DNA from: Saccharopolyspora spinosa NRRL 18395
GTDB taxonomy: Bacteria; Actinomycetota; Actinomycetes; Mycobacteriales; Pseudonocardiaceae
Assembly: GCF_000194155.1 (NCBI RefSeq)
Contig: NZ_GL877878.1
Span: 2,084,362-2,148,361, forward strand
Direction: 5' to 3'
DNA length: 64,000 bases
The notes beneath the pieces were generated by a model. The model had not been told where the DNA came from and searched no databases. It saw only the letters and a list, made by a program, of their open reading frames with translations. The translations under genes and the position numbers were made by a program. Below, piece by piece: positions 28,201-36,937 of the stretch (the first letter of the stretch is position 1; each line of letters begins with the position of its first letter).

Positions 28201-31098
28201 GAGTGCTTCCCGGTGCTGCTGCTGGAACAGGCTGACCGCCCGCACCGCACCCTGCACGACGCCGTCCCATCCGGGTTGCGCGGCCGCCGCGGTCCGGCTG
28301 GCGTCCGGGAGCCTTCCTGCCCTGGCGAGCCGGGCTGCCTCGATAACCTGCCCTAGCTGCAACGGATTTGGCAGCGCACTGATCTGATGCCGCAACGTCT
28401 CCGGTAGCCGTGCGAAACACTGCCGCACGTCCTCAAGCTCCCGTGCGGCGGCAAGGACAGCTTGAGCGTCCGATCCCGCCACGTCGCGACGCCCGCTGAT
28501 CGACCACGGGTGCTGCGGCCTCAGCCGCGCGGAGCGCGTTGCACTGGGCAGGTCGCGCGCGGCGGCCTCAACAGCCCGGCGCTGCTGCTCGGGAAGCGAG
28601 AAGTAGCTCGGCGGAACGACCGCCGCGGGGCCATCGCCGTGCGCCAACTTCGCCTGATAACCGGACCAGACCGAGAATCCAGCGCCGTTGGTGTCGTGCA
28701 GCTGCTCGGGGTAATGCTGCAACGCGGTGACCCTGGACCGGAACTTGGCGGTCAGCGCGCTCCACTCGTGGGGATGTCTGGGTACCTGCCGCTCTTTAGC
28801 GGCCTTGAGCTGCTGGCGGATGCTGCGCTGGGACTGCTTTCGGCCGTGCACGTCCAGGCAGAAGGTGTCGAGTCCGAGTGCGGCGAGCCGCCGCTTTACC
28901 ACGTCCAACGCGGCTTGTTTCTCGGCGACGAACAGCACTGTCTTGCCAGCGGCCACGGCATGGGCGATCAGGTTAGTGATCGTCTGGGACTTCCCGGTAC
29001 CGGGCGGTCCTTCCAGCACGAAGGAGTGGCCTTGCTCAGCGAGTGCGACAGCCCGCATTTGCGAGCCGTCCGCGGCGATCGGCAGGAAGAGCTCGGTCTC
29101 GTCGATCTCCACCGCGGCTTGCGTGGCAGCGCCCATCGGCCGACCAGGGTTCTCCACCAGGTGCCGCACCAGCGGGTTCCGCATGAAGGTCTCCCAGTGC
29201 TGCGTCAGATCACGCCACATCTGGAACGTGGAGAATTCCAGCAGCCGCAGGCTCGCAGTCTCGTCGATCCGGAAGTTGAGGTTGTTGTCGACGAGGCCCT
29301 TCCGTATCGCGCGCAGCGATGCGCCGATGTCGATGCCAGCTTTGTCGAGGATCGGGTTTTGCAGCACGGAAATCTCGACACCGTGCTTCTGCCGCAGCCA
29401 CTGCACCAGGCAGTGGTTGGGCGCTGCGATTTCGTCACCGTCGACGACCAGCGTGTAAGGCCGGCGTCCGGTGCCGCCCTCGATGCGCACCGGTAGCACG
29501 AACAGTGGTGCGTGCGCCTCACCGCTTGGAGTTGGGTGCACCATCGAACCGAGGGTGAGGTACAGGTAGTTGCTGCCGGTTTCCTGCTCCACGGTCCGCG
29601 CCGCGCGCTGCAACTCCCGCATGCGGTCGACGTAGCGCGCCTGGGTCACCGAGGCATAGACGCGGCGATCGGCGACGAGTTCGTTTGCCACGATCTCGTC
29701 TGGAAGCTCTTGCGCGCGCCGCACACCCTGCAGCTCCTGCACACCGCCGAGGATGTCTTGCGCCACGATGTCGAGTGGCTTTCCCGTGTGCACCAAATCA
29801 TCTAGGTCTTTGAGCGACCCGACAGGTACGTGCAGGTCTAATCCTTTGCCGCTCTTGGGGAGCTTTAGCAGAGGGTTGCGCAAACTCAGATCGAGCAGTG
29901 CTCGCCGCCAAGCTCCGATCCGCGGTGGTGCATCGCTGGTGGTGGCCTGCTGTTCGAGGTTCTCCTGGTCATCTAGCGCACCGCTGGCGAGCAGCTCGTC
30001 TGGAAGGGCGAGACGGCTCTGCCCCACTGATGGCGGCGCCTGGGCATCTGGGGCCACGGGATCCGCCGAAGGCATCGGCCGGATGTCGCAGCGGTGCGCG
30101 AGATGGACGTCGACCATGCCGTGGAGGTCGCGCGGACCCCGCAGGTGGGCGCGGCCCAGCCGAACTGCCTCAGCGAAGTCAACGGAGTCCGCACCCGGGC
30201 CGATCCCGGTGAGCTCGACGGCGACCGCCTTGGCGGATTCGACTACGTTGATCATCTGTGCCGGTTCTAGGGACACGCTCTCCGGCAGCCGTTCCTCGTT
30301 GAGGAAGAACCCGCCGAACGCATGACCACGCACGATCCAGATCAATGGGTGCAGCCCAGCTCCCTCCAGGCAAGCCGCGTAGGTAACCGACAGGTCGATG
30401 CAGTTGCCCACGCGGTCGCGCAGCACCTCCGCAGTGGTGCGGACCTTCTGCCCAGTGTCTTCGAAGGATGCCGGCATCCCGACGTAGGTGATCGCGTGCT
30501 CGCGCAGCGCCTCATAGATGGCGGCACCGATCTGCATCGCGCGCTTCGGACCGGCCTGGTAGCCCTGCAGCGAGCTGGAGCCGGTCTCTCGCTGGAGCAG
30601 CGCTCCGGCTGCCCGCAGCACCTGCTGCACAGCAGCGGTGTTGGGCTGCACGAAAGCGGAAATCGACTCGTAGAGCGCCGGAGCGCTCAGCCATTCGTTG
30701 TGGGCGAGCACCCGTGACGGAACCGACAGTTCGAGGTCAGCCCCATCCCCGATTCGCACGGCGACGCGATAGGTGACTGGAAACGCTTCGTCGGCGCTCT
30801 TCAACGCCGATGCGTCCGGGGCGAACTCGCGGAAGTCGTCCCAGCTCACCACCCCATCAGCGGGCACGGTCACCGCAGCGCGGGTCCACGGCTCGGCGAG
30901 CGGTCCGTCCGGCCCGATGAGCTCCAGCATGACCTCGACCTGTTCGATCGCAACGTCACCGCAGTTCTCGACCCGGAGATGGTGCACCACCGGAACCCTG
31001 TTGTGCACCAACGCGTAGTACATCGCGGATGGATGCAACAACTCGACCCGCAACCGCTCGTTCTCACCGCTGGACGAGTGGAAGACCGAATGGCTCAT
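25222..31098 (-). CDS. Giant DUF4011 / SF1 helicase / nuclease / DUF3320 protein, candidate defence factor
   Basis: About 1,958 residues. N-terminal beta-rich domain, then a transglutaminase-like segment (GNCIDLSVTYAACLEGAG and RGHAFGG, about 230-262). DUF4011 starts near 391 (AWRRALLDLSLRNPLLKL). The Upf1/COG1112-type helicase has Walker A GPPGTGKSQT (about 697), Walker B VVFDEASQIR (about 1315), GDSKQMPPTS, WHYRS and motif VI NVAVTRARSQ (about 1550). A Vsr/REase-like domain follows (GLSHFTVDIAVRSPGQ, about 1635), then DUF3320 (about 1780-1940). Proteins of this build are typical of defence islands. GC at third positions is lower than in the backbone. A GTG at 31215 with an ideal AGGAGG upstream would add 39 residues; 31098 is preferred because the extension looks non-coding. 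Decayed restriction genes lie upstream. Confidence 0.85.
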   Translation of the reverse strand: MSHSVFHSSSGENERLRVELLHPSAMYYALVHNRVPVVHHLRVENCGDVAIEQVEVMLELIGPDGPLAEPWTRAAVTVPADGVVSWDDFREFAPDASALKSADEAFPVTYRVAVRIGDGADLELSVPSRVLAHNEWLSAPALYESISAFVQPNTAAVQQVLRAAGALLQRETGSSSLQGYQAGPKRAMQIGAAIYEALREHAITYVGMPASFEDTGQKVRTTAEVLRDRVGNCIDLSVTYAACLEGAGLHPLIWIVRGHAFGGFFLNEERLPESVSLEPAQMINVVESAKAVAVELTGIGPGADSVDFAEAVRLGRAHLRGPRDLHGMVDVHLAHRCDIRPMPSADPVAPDAQAPPSVGQSRLALPDELLASGALDDQENLEQQATTSDAPPRIGAWRRALLDLSLRNPLLKLPKSGKGLDLHVPVGSLKDLDDLVHTGKPLDIVAQDILGGVQELQGVRRAQELPDEIVANELVADRRVYASVTQARYVDRMRELQRAARTVEQETGSNYLYLTLGSMVHPTPSGEAHAPLFVLPVRIEGGTGRRPYTLVVDGDEIAAPNHCLVQWLRQKHGVEISVLQNPILDKAGIDIGASLRAIRKGLVDNNLNFRIDETASLRLLEFSTFQMWRDLTQHWETFMRNPLVRHLVENPGRPMGAATQAAVEIDETELFLPIAADGSQMRAVALAEQGHSFVLEGPPGTGKSQTITNLIAHAVAAGKTVLFVAEKQAALDVVKRRLAALGLDTFCLDVHGRKQSQRSIRQQLKAAKERQVPRHPHEWSALTAKFRSRVTALQHYPEQLHDTNGAGFSVWSGYQAKLAHGDGPAAVVPPSYFSLPEQQRRAVEAAARDLPSATRSARLRPQHPWSISGRRDVAGSDAQAVLAAARELEDVRQCFARLPETLRHQISALPNPLQLGQVIEAARLARAGRLPDASRTAAAAQPGWDGVVQGAVRAVSLFQQQHREALATFRPEFFVHPAFDGLQAQAAEADRGLFGKKKRRVALVDGLRGHLAPNAELDEATVLAKLQVAAQARQAAAEVAHNTRAVNGLLLPPSWLPTRPDAAAAVQYEHRALQVSREARHRLPGVWEALSRLGAHVPAEELARFIGAWQHWMQLLNTTDEEFSRWATDSGWATSWERDGHGWVSELGSGLVAIQRWGVVLAHTDVLKDAGLSEFRARILAGEVRSAEIEMAVLRGIAASAVAERLHTSELEYFDAETHQQQVADYLELGDEIRDRLPQQIAATLVNASQRDLAFRDRAGELLRRLGARNDRLSFREAVVQYSDVINRLTPCLLMSPASVAAFLEPGDIDFDIVVFDEASQIRVAQAIGAMGRGKAVVVVGDSKQMPPTSVMQASNAEEPADPTVPADLDSILSECIESGLPRELLTWHYRSTDESLIAFSNRHYYDGKLASLPAPGGDESVGIVWRRVDGHFESGGSRTNVVEARAIVAEISRILADPRTADRSIGVVTFNIQQRDLVLNLLEGSDDVRIQQALSRGGNEELFVKNLENVQGDERDVILFSLAFSPDPKTGRVRLQLGPLINAGGERRLNVAVTRARSQVIVFSSFDPEHIDLTATKAAGIHHLRAYLEVAARGLHTSGDLTGRSGRANLDRITEEIAAAIRARGHEVEAHYGLSHFTVDIAVRSPGQRSWQVAVLLDSPEWAARPTLADRDAAPRLLTDVMNWSEVVRVWLPQWMTDRDGVLGQIDQAVAASSALPEPAPVEDSPVLDVQWPTQTEEPVKEPTVEAVPIIEVEVDRPALRGAVTTPDATEPNPGTADEEFVPFEPTSVGTRELLDDLAHDKFVQLLVQECMDKVIACEGPIEIDRLMRLVGKCFELQRLRADRSHLMQRFLPDRYRVTGRSNTRFVWPDHYDSATWRGFRRNSKQNGRKFNEIAPEEIVNAMRHALDAGSANDTKQVYRRARELLGYGKTTEAMEHVLAESLAWGITEGRLPKPPA

Positions 31099-31236
31099 TG
31101 CGCTCACAATCGGAATAGGCAACGTACTCCCCAGATGGCAGCACGTCGACGTCACTGACTTTAGTTCGACAAACAGGACACACCCGTTACCGACCGCGCC
31201 GGAAACCACGTCCACGCGCGGCCTCCTATCAGTCAA

Positions 31237-31760
31237 CTACAAGGACTTGGGCACCCACTCGTTGGCGAAGGTCTCCACCTGCTTGATGACGAGATCCACC
31301 GCCTCCCGCTCTTCGTCCGGCGGGTACTCGAACTTGGCCAGGACTCGGCGGATGACGGACCGCAGTTTCGCCCGCACCGGTTCATGTAGCGGATCATCAG
31401 GTCTTCCAGCTTCTCGGCGAAGCTGTCCCGACGCACCATGTTATGCCGGGTAACCTCGCGCATCTTCTGTTGGATGAGCCTGCACAAACGCCTCAACAGT
31501 AAGGTGCGGGGTCTCGGAGTCCCGAAGCCGGCGCAGGTACTCCGCATTCAGCTGGGTGATGTCGAGCTGCCCGAGCCCTGCCTCCGCGTGGGTGTCGGTG
31601 ATCTCGTCAGCATCGACGACCGATGCGGCCAGTTGGAAAGGTAGATGCTCGCCTCGGCCGCGATGGGCCGCCCCCTGGCCTCGCGATCAGCCTCGTCAAG
31701 CTTGACTATCCAAGCCCTCACCTACGCGGTCCATATCACGGCCAAGCGTCTGGTCCTGCT
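31237..31760 (-). pseudogene. C-terminal remains of a type I restriction R subunit (DUF3387 region)
   Basis: Fragments in different frames line up with one protein: EADREARGRPIAAEASIYL, then LGQLDITQLNAEYLRRLRDS and SETPHLTVEAFVQAH, then REVTRHNMVRRDSFAEKLED, and finally YPPDEEREAVDLVIKQVETF and ANEWVPKSL ending at 31237. The pattern (RHN, xxSFxxKLExLMxRY, LRxxxRRxLxKxxYPPD) is that of the DUF3387 C-terminus of HsdR-type subunits. At least two frameshifts are present and the ATPase and nuclease parts are gone. Confidence 0.6.
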
Positions 31761-31762
31761 GG

Positions 31763-32290
31763 TCACTCTGTGTGTGTTCGACGAGCGCCTTCTTCAGGTT
31801 CTCGGTGAGCGCCTTTCGTCCCATGCTCGAATAGACGCCGTAGGCCATATCGTCGACGAGGTTGTGTAGCAGGACGGCGTCCCCGTCGAACCGGGTGAAC
31901 TTCGAAACACGACTCGACGACGTCGTGCCACCCGAGCAGCATCTCCCGCTCGTCGTCGCGCGGCGGCGGTCGCCGCGCGACGAACCGTTCGAGCACGGTA
32001 CGGCCATCGGACAGCCGGTGCTGCAACGCGAAGCAGTCGATGGCGAGGACGGCCCTGCTCTCGTCGAGAACGCCGTAGCGATCGGCCGTCTCGAACAGCA
32101 CCGCGTCCAACCGCCGTGCGAAGCGAGGGCCTTTGGGAGAGGCGAAAAGCTTGATCAAATCCTTCTGCCTGCGAAGGTGAGTGCCCCCGGCGCGGTTCGT
32201 ACCGGCACTTGGACAACGGCGCCCAAGGCGCCGGACAAGTCTGACGGTGCAGAACGTCGCCGACCGCCGTACCACTAGTGAAGCTGAATT
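31763..32290 (-). pseudogene. Frameshifted relic of a conserved actinobacterial gene of unknown function
   Basis: One frame gives LIKLFASPKGPRFARRLDAV, LFETADRYGVLDESRAVLAI and LERFVARRPPPRDDEREMLL up to WHDVVESCFEV. After a shift near 31900 another gives RFDGDAVLLHNLVDDMAYGV and YSSMGRKALTENLKKALVEH. Together they resemble a family of about 400-450 residues that I remember only as hypothetical proteins in Streptomyces-like genomes. Both ends are missing or altered. Confidence 0.5.
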
Positions 32291-32318
32291 GAGTTCACGT
32301 ACATCGTTTCCCACCCAG

Positions 32319-32391
32319 TTGATCAAGATCTGACGCTGTGCTCGAGCAGCTGGATCCATGCATCTGATGCATGGATCTTGGTCAAGATTCG
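32319..32391. promoter_or_regulatory. Palindrome and direct repeats upstream of ridA
   Basis: A perfect inverted repeat GATCCATGCAT-CTG-ATGCATGGATC lies at 32353-32377. The related sequences TTGATCAAGATCTG (32319-32332) and TTGGTCAAGATTCG (32378-32391) flank it 59 bp apart. The set lies 73-145 bp before the GTG of the catabolic operon and is a good operator candidate for the LysR protein or a GntR-type regulator. Confidence 0.5.
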
Positions 32392-32463
32392 TTTGATAGC
32401 GCGGGTCAGAGCTACTTACTGTCGGCTGTGTTCTGATCCGCCTCGGACGAAGGAGTCCGTGTA

Positions 32464-32871
32464 GTGAACAGGCGAAGCATCTATGTCGATGGCTTCTCGC
32501 ATGAGAACCCGATTCCAGCGGCTTGCCAGCTCGGTGGCCTAGTCACCACCGGTGCCGTGCACGGCGGCGGCAGCGGAAGCGACCCGGACGATTTCCCGGC
32601 GAGGTTCGGCGACCAGGTCGCCGCGATGTTCGATCGGGTCGCGGCGATTCTCACCGCTGCCGGGGGATCGCTCGACGACGTACTCAAGTTTTCGGTCCGG
32701 ATTTCGTCACCGGAGGACCGCGACGAGCTGAACAGGCAATGGTGCGCCTTGTTCCCCGATCCGTCCTCCCGACCCGCTCGCCAGGTGAGTATCGGGACCA
32801 CCCGCCCGCACATTCTTGTCCAGTGCGAGGTTCTCGCACTGGTTGCGGGAGACGGGGGCGGAGATGCCTGA
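32464..32871 (+). CDS. RidA/YjgF-family protein
   Basis: A 135-residue single-domain protein of the Rid superfamily, many of which hydrolyse reactive enamine/imine intermediates. Family features include GGLVTTGAVHGG near residue 25, FGDQVAAMFDRVAAILTAAG (about 48-67), DDVLKFSVRISSPEDRDELN and the C-terminal ILVQCEVLAL. The canonical Arg of RidA (usually in an AR-A/V motif near residue 105) appears as PARQVSIGTTRPH, so enamine deaminase activity is uncertain. GTG start with GGAG upstream. Overlaps the next gene by 8 bp; first gene of the catabolic operon. Confidence 0.88.
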   Translation: MNRRSIYVDGFSHENPIPAACQLGGLVTTGAVHGGGSGSDPDDFPARFGDQVAAMFDRVAAILTAAGGSLDDVLKFSVRISSPEDRDELNRQWCALFPDPSSRPARQVSIGTTRPHILVQCEVLALVAGDGGGDA

Positions 32872-33757
32872 CTACGCCCTGTTCGACGCGCAGCCGCGTG
32901 AACCTCAGTTACCGTCCCCGCCTCGGGCGTGCGACAGCCAAGTGCACATCTTCGGCGATCCGGAACGGTTCCCCACCAGGCCAGATGCGGCCTATGTCGT
33001 ATACCAGGCAACCGTGGAGGAAATGCTGCGCATGCACAAAACCCTCGGGATCGACCGCGGCGTCATCGTGCAGTCGACCGCCTACGGCACCGACCACAGT
33101 GCGCTGATCGAGGCTCTGCGGATCGCTGGACCCGCCTACCAGGGCTGCGGCGTCGTCGACGACTCGGTCGACGACGAGCAGTTGGGAAGGATGCACGAGG
33201 CCGGCGTCCGTGGCGCGCGTTTCAACTTCCACCCGAAGTTGAAAAACGCCCTCCCCGCGCCCGAGCAGGTGCGGCGGACCGCCGAGCGGGTGGTGCCGCT
33301 GGGATGGCACCTCAAGCTCCACATGAACGGCGTCGACCCGCGGAACATCACCCCGCTGCTCGCAGATGTCGAGGCCGACGTCGTGATCGACCACATGGGA
33401 CCGTTGCAGTACCGCCACGGGCTCGACGACCCGCATTTCCAGCATGTGCTGGAACTTCTGGGGCGCGGCAACTGGTGGGTGATGCTGTCCAACGGCGACC
33501 GCCGGTCAGTCGCCGGGTACCCGTGGGACGACGCGACGGCTTACGCGCGCGCCTACGTCGAGCGAGCGCCCGAGCGAATTCTGTGGGCCACCGACTGGCC
33601 CCATCCGCTGCATCCCGGACCGGTGCCCAACGACGGCGAACTGCTGGACTTGCTAGCCCGCTACGCGCCGGACCCGGCGGTGCGCGACCAGATCCTGGTC
33701 ACCAACCCGCAGCGACTCTTCGGCTTTCCTGGCGGTGACCACGATGAGCGAGCCTGA
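32864..33757 (+). CDS. Amidohydrolase-family lactonase (PDC lactonase-like)
   Basis: A 297-residue TIM-barrel hydrolase. It has ACDSQVHIFGDPERFPTRPDAAY near residue 20 (the CDxHxHxFG context of 2-pyrone-4,6-dicarboxylate lactonase-like enzymes), GVRGARFNFH, WHLKLHMNG, DVVIDHMG and the catalytic Asp region ILWATDWPHPLHPG (about 245-258). The first strand shows one His (QVHIFG), so it is of the metal-independent or weakly metal-binding kind. It overlaps the RidA gene at its start and the MFS gene at its end. The substrate is unknown; a dicarboxylic lactone is the best guess. Confidence 0.85.
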   Translation: MPDYALFDAQPREPQLPSPPRACDSQVHIFGDPERFPTRPDAAYVVYQATVEEMLRMHKTLGIDRGVIVQSTAYGTDHSALIEALRIAGPAYQGCGVVDDSVDDEQLGRMHEAGVRGARFNFHPKLKNALPAPEQVRRTAERVVPLGWHLKLHMNGVDPRNITPLLADVEADVVIDHMGPLQYRHGLDDPHFQHVLELLGRGNWWVMLSNGDRRSVAGYPWDDATAYARAYVERAPERILWATDWPHPLHPGPVPNDGELLDLLARYAPDPAVRDQILVTNPQRLFGFPGGDHDERA

Positions 33758-35078
33758 CGTGACTACGGCGCCCCCGCGTTCCGACCGACTGTCGCGGACA
33801 CACCGGAAGGCCCTCAGCGCGGCCGTGCTGGGCTGGACCGTTGACATGTACGACCTGCTGGTGATCTTGCACGTCGCGTCCTACGTATCGGCGGCCTTCT
33901 TCCCCGCCAAGGCCGGTTCGCTGGTCGGGCTCACCGCCACGTACGCCGCGTTCGCGGTCAGCCTCATCGTCCGCCCGCTCGGCGCACTGGCGTTCGGTTC
34001 GTTCGCCGATCGGACCGGGCGCAGGCCGGCGATGGTTCTGTCCGTTCTCGGCGCCGGCGTCTCGACAGCCCTCATGGGCGTGCTTCCAGGCGTGGCCTCG
34101 ATCGGGGTAGCCGCACCGGTGCTGCTCGTCGCCCTGCGCATCGTGCAAGGGCTGTTCGTCGGAGGAATCACTGCCTCGACCCACACGCTCGCAACGGAGA
34201 CGCTCCCCGAGCGCTGGCGTGGCATGGCGGCGGGACTGATCAAAGGTGGTGGCGCGAGCCTGGCCGTCGTGGTGATCAACCTGGAGGTCATCGTCCTCGT
34301 CGCAGTGCTGGGCCAGGCGGGGTTCGCGAACTGGGGCTGGCGTGTGCTCTTCGTCGTCGCGCTGGCTGGTTCGCTGATCAACTATCTCGTCCTGCGCAGG
34401 GTCGAAGAGTCGCCAACGTGGCTCGCTCGCCACGTCGTACGCGCCTCCGCCGTGTCACGCGTCCGGCCCGGCCGCGCGCTTTTCAGCCGTCGCTGGCGTG
34501 CCGTCACGCTGGCCAGCGTCACCATCGTGTTCACCGCCTCGGCCCCCTACTACCTCACCACCGGCATCCTGCCCACGGTCTACAAGCAGGTACTGATGAT
34601 GTCGCAGGACTCCGCCAGCCTGTTCCTCATCGTCAACGTCGTCGGTTCCGCGGCGGTCGCCGTGGCGTGCGGGCACCTCAGCCAACGCGTAGGACGCAGG
34701 AAGGTCTTCCTCGTCTCCGGCGCGGCCAGCCTGGTGCTGATCCCGGCGATGTACTTCGTGATGTCGACCAGGCCCGCAGACTGGCTGCTCCTGGTGTGCG
34801 GCGCGGTCATGGTGATGGTCTCGGGAGCAATCAGCGCACCGCTGATCATCTTCGTCAACGAGCTCTTCCCCACGGAGATCCGGTCCACCGCGACCGCGTT
34901 CTCCTGGAACGTGGGTTACGGATTGAGCGGCATGCTGCCCACTGTGGTGACTGCGGTGAGTGTGAACGCCTCCGCGATCATCCCGACGCTGATCGTGATC
35001 AGCGTGGTCCTTTCCGTGATCTTCCTGGCCCTGACGCTACGAGCACGGGAGACACGTGGTGCCCTCAACGAGACCTGA
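33744..35078 (+). CDS. MFS transporter, aromatic acid/metabolite:H+ symporter type
   Basis: A 444-residue protein with 12 predicted helices. The loop 2-3 motif GSFADRTGRRPAMVLSV (about residues 88-104) and the repeated GHLSQRVGRRKVFLVSG after helix 8 are the two MFS signatures; WTVDMYDLLVILH in helix 1 resembles the D-x-[YF]-D motif of the AAHS/MHS families. It probably imports the carboxylic acid degraded by the neighbours. The ATG at 33744 lies inside the lactonase gene; a GTG at 33735 is an alternative. Its 3' end overlaps the convergent LysR gene by 14 bp. Confidence 0.88.
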   Translation: MSEPDVTTAPPRSDRLSRTHRKALSAAVLGWTVDMYDLLVILHVASYVSAAFFPAKAGSLVGLTATYAAFAVSLIVRPLGALAFGSFADRTGRRPAMVLSVLGAGVSTALMGVLPGVASIGVAAPVLLVALRIVQGLFVGGITASTHTLATETLPERWRGMAAGLIKGGGASLAVVVINLEVIVLVAVLGQAGFANWGWRVLFVVALAGSLINYLVLRRVEESPTWLARHVVRASAVSRVRPGRALFSRRWRAVTLASVTIVFTASAPYYLTTGILPTVYKQVLMMSQDSASLFLIVNVVGSAAVAVACGHLSQRVGRRKVFLVSGAASLVLIPAMYFVMSTRPADWLLLVCGAVMVMVSGAISAPLIIFVNELFPTEIRSTATAFSWNVGYGLSGMLPTVVTAVSVNASAIIPTLIVISVVLSVIFLALTLRARETRGALNET

Positions 35079-35985
35079 CTGGAGGCACGAGCCAACCCTG
35101 GTCACGCGCCGCGAGCTGGAGTGTCTCGGCCAGGAACACCATAGGGGGCGCCGCGTCGTGCCGGTGAACGAGCCACACGGGCAAGTGCGCGAAGTCGTCC
35201 ACGACCGGGACGAAGGCGATGCCCGTGGGATGGGTCAGCCCCGCCGAAGCCGGAAGCAGGGCCACGGCGTTCTTCCGGCGCTGCAGAGCCATGATCCGGT
35301 TTCCGGGTACGGTGTTTCGCACCGTATGCGGGACGAATCCGGCGGCGTCGAAGACTTCGTCGAGCAGCGCCTGGTACCCAGGTGCGAGTTCGGTGGGCGT
35401 GGTGACGAAGTGCTCGTCGCGCAATTCGGCCAGCCGCACCTCGTTCCGCCCGGACAGTGGGTGGGTGTCCGGCATGGCGACGATCAGCGACTCGTGTCGC
35501 ATCAGCAGCGACGTAACTTCCGGATGATCCGGGTGGTAACGGACGAATCCGCCGTCCCAGTCCCGGCGCACAACGCCGGCCAGCACGTCCGCCTCCCACA
35601 GCTCAACGGCCTCGATGGTGACGTCGGGCAACGTCCGTTCGGCCTGCCCGAGCAGCACCGGCAGCGCTTCGTAACCGACGCTGAGGGTGTAGGCAATCCG
35701 CATCGTGCCACGCGTGCCGTCGGCGGTGCGAACCGCGCGCCCGATTGCCGCGTCCAGCCGGTGCAGCACATCGCCGACCTCAACGGCGAACTCCTGCCCC
35801 GCCGGGGTCAGACACACATTGCGGCTGTCGCGGACGAACAACTGGACGCCAATCCGCCGCTCGAGGCGCTTGATCCGCTGACTGAGCGCGGGCTGCTCGA
35901 TGTGCAGGCGCACGGCCGCACGCGCGAAGTGCAATTCCTCCGCCAGTACGACGAAAGACCGCAGCACCGCGACGTCCACGTCCAT
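35065..35985 (-). CDS. LysR-family transcriptional regulator
   Basis: A 306-residue regulator. The helix-turn-helix is at residues about 5-64 (MDVDVAVLRSFVVLAEELHF, QPALSQRIKRLERRIGVQLF), with a PBP-like co-inducer domain from about 90 (GTMRIAYTLSVGYEALPVLL). Start 35985 gives the standard LysR N-terminus; a longer frame reads into the next gene. It is divergent from the aldolase operon over 43 bp and tail-to-tail with the MFS gene, so it probably controls both halves of the locus. Confidence 0.93.
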   Translation of the reverse strand: MDVDVAVLRSFVVLAEELHFARAAVRLHIEQPALSQRIKRLERRIGVQLFVRDSRNVCLTPAGQEFAVEVGDVLHRLDAAIGRAVRTADGTRGTMRIAYTLSVGYEALPVLLGQAERTLPDVTIEAVELWEADVLAGVVRRDWDGGFVRYHPDHPEVTSLLMRHESLIVAMPDTHPLSGRNEVRLAELRDEHFVTTPTELAPGYQALLDEVFDAAGFVPHTVRNTVPGNRIMALQRRKNAVALLPASAGLTHPTGIAFVPVVDDFAHLPVWLVHRHDAAPPMVFLAETLQLAARDQGWLVPPVRSR

Positions 35986-36028
35986 GCCGCGATCGTATAG
36001 ACCCCGCCCCTTCGGAGAGGAACACCTC

Positions 36029-36937
36029 ATGGCTGATGTGACGACCCGCCTGCGCGGATCGATCGCCCCGTTGGTGACACCGTTCGACACGGACGGCGCA
36101 CTGGATCTGCCCACGCTCGGCCGCCTGATTGAGCACCACGTCGACGCCGGGAGCCACGGCGTCTCCGTCACCGGCACCACCGGCGAGCCCGGCGCGCTGA
36201 CCCTCGACGAACGCCTCCGGATGATCGACGCGGCTTCCGAGTCCCTGGACGGCAGGCTGCCGTTCGTACCCGGCACCGGGACCCACCAACTCCCGGACAC
36301 CATCACGATCACCAGGCGAGCCGCCGAAGCAGGCGCCGACGCCGCACTCGTCATCGTGCCGTACTACGCCCGGCCCACCCAGGACGGTCTCTACGCGTGG
36401 TACAGCGACCTCGCGGCCGCCGTCGACATCCCGATCCTGATCTACAACATCCCGTCCCGCACCGGCGTGGAGATCGCGCCGGAGACGGTGGGACGGCTGT
36501 GGCGCGACGTACCGAACATCGTCGGCATGAAAGAGGCGAGCCCAGACTTCGCCCACGCGAACTTCGTGCTCCGCGAGACCGGACCGGAGTTCCTGCTGTT
36601 CTCCGGCCTCGAGGCGCTGTGCTTCCCGCTGCTGGCTATCGGCGGAGCCGGCTTCATCAGCGTCACCGCGAACCTCGTGCCCCAGGAGATCGCCCGGCTC
36701 TACGACGCCGTCGCCGAAGGTGACTGGGACCAGGCACGTGAACTGCACTTCCGGCTGCTCGACCTCAATGACGTGGTGCTTACCGAGACCAATCCGACGG
36801 CGGTCAAGTGGCTGATGTCCGAGGCCGGGGCGATCGGGCCGACGCTGCGTGCCCCGCTCGTACCGCTGTCGGAGGCGGGCAAGCGAAAAGTCCGGGCGGC
36901 AGCCGAATCCTGGGGCCTGCTGGAGCGCGCCCGATGA
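36029..36937 (+). CDS. DapA-family (dihydrodipicolinate synthase-like) lyase/aldolase
   Basis: A 302-residue class I aldolase. SVTGTTGEPGALTLDER (about 46-62) is the carboxylate-binding loop, LIYNIPSRTGVEI holds the catalytic Tyr (about 139) and VGMKEASPDF the Schiff-base Lys (about 167). Family members cleave or form pyruvate-containing compounds. The setting with a second, RraA-type aldolase and a lactonase favours a catabolic pyruvate-forming reaction over lysine synthesis. GGAGAGG precedes the ATG; the stop overlaps the next start as ATGA. Confidence 0.9.
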   Translation: MADVTTRLRGSIAPLVTPFDTDGALDLPTLGRLIEHHVDAGSHGVSVTGTTGEPGALTLDERLRMIDAASESLDGRLPFVPGTGTHQLPDTITITRRAAEAGADAALVIVPYYARPTQDGLYAWYSDLAAAVDIPILIYNIPSRTGVEIAPETVGRLWRDVPNIVGMKEASPDFAHANFVLRETGPEFLLFSGLEALCFPLLAIGGAGFISVTANLVPQEIARLYDAVAEGDWDQARELHFRLLDLNDVVLTETNPTAVKWLMSEAGAIGPTLRAPLVPLSEAGKRKVRAAAESWGLLERAR

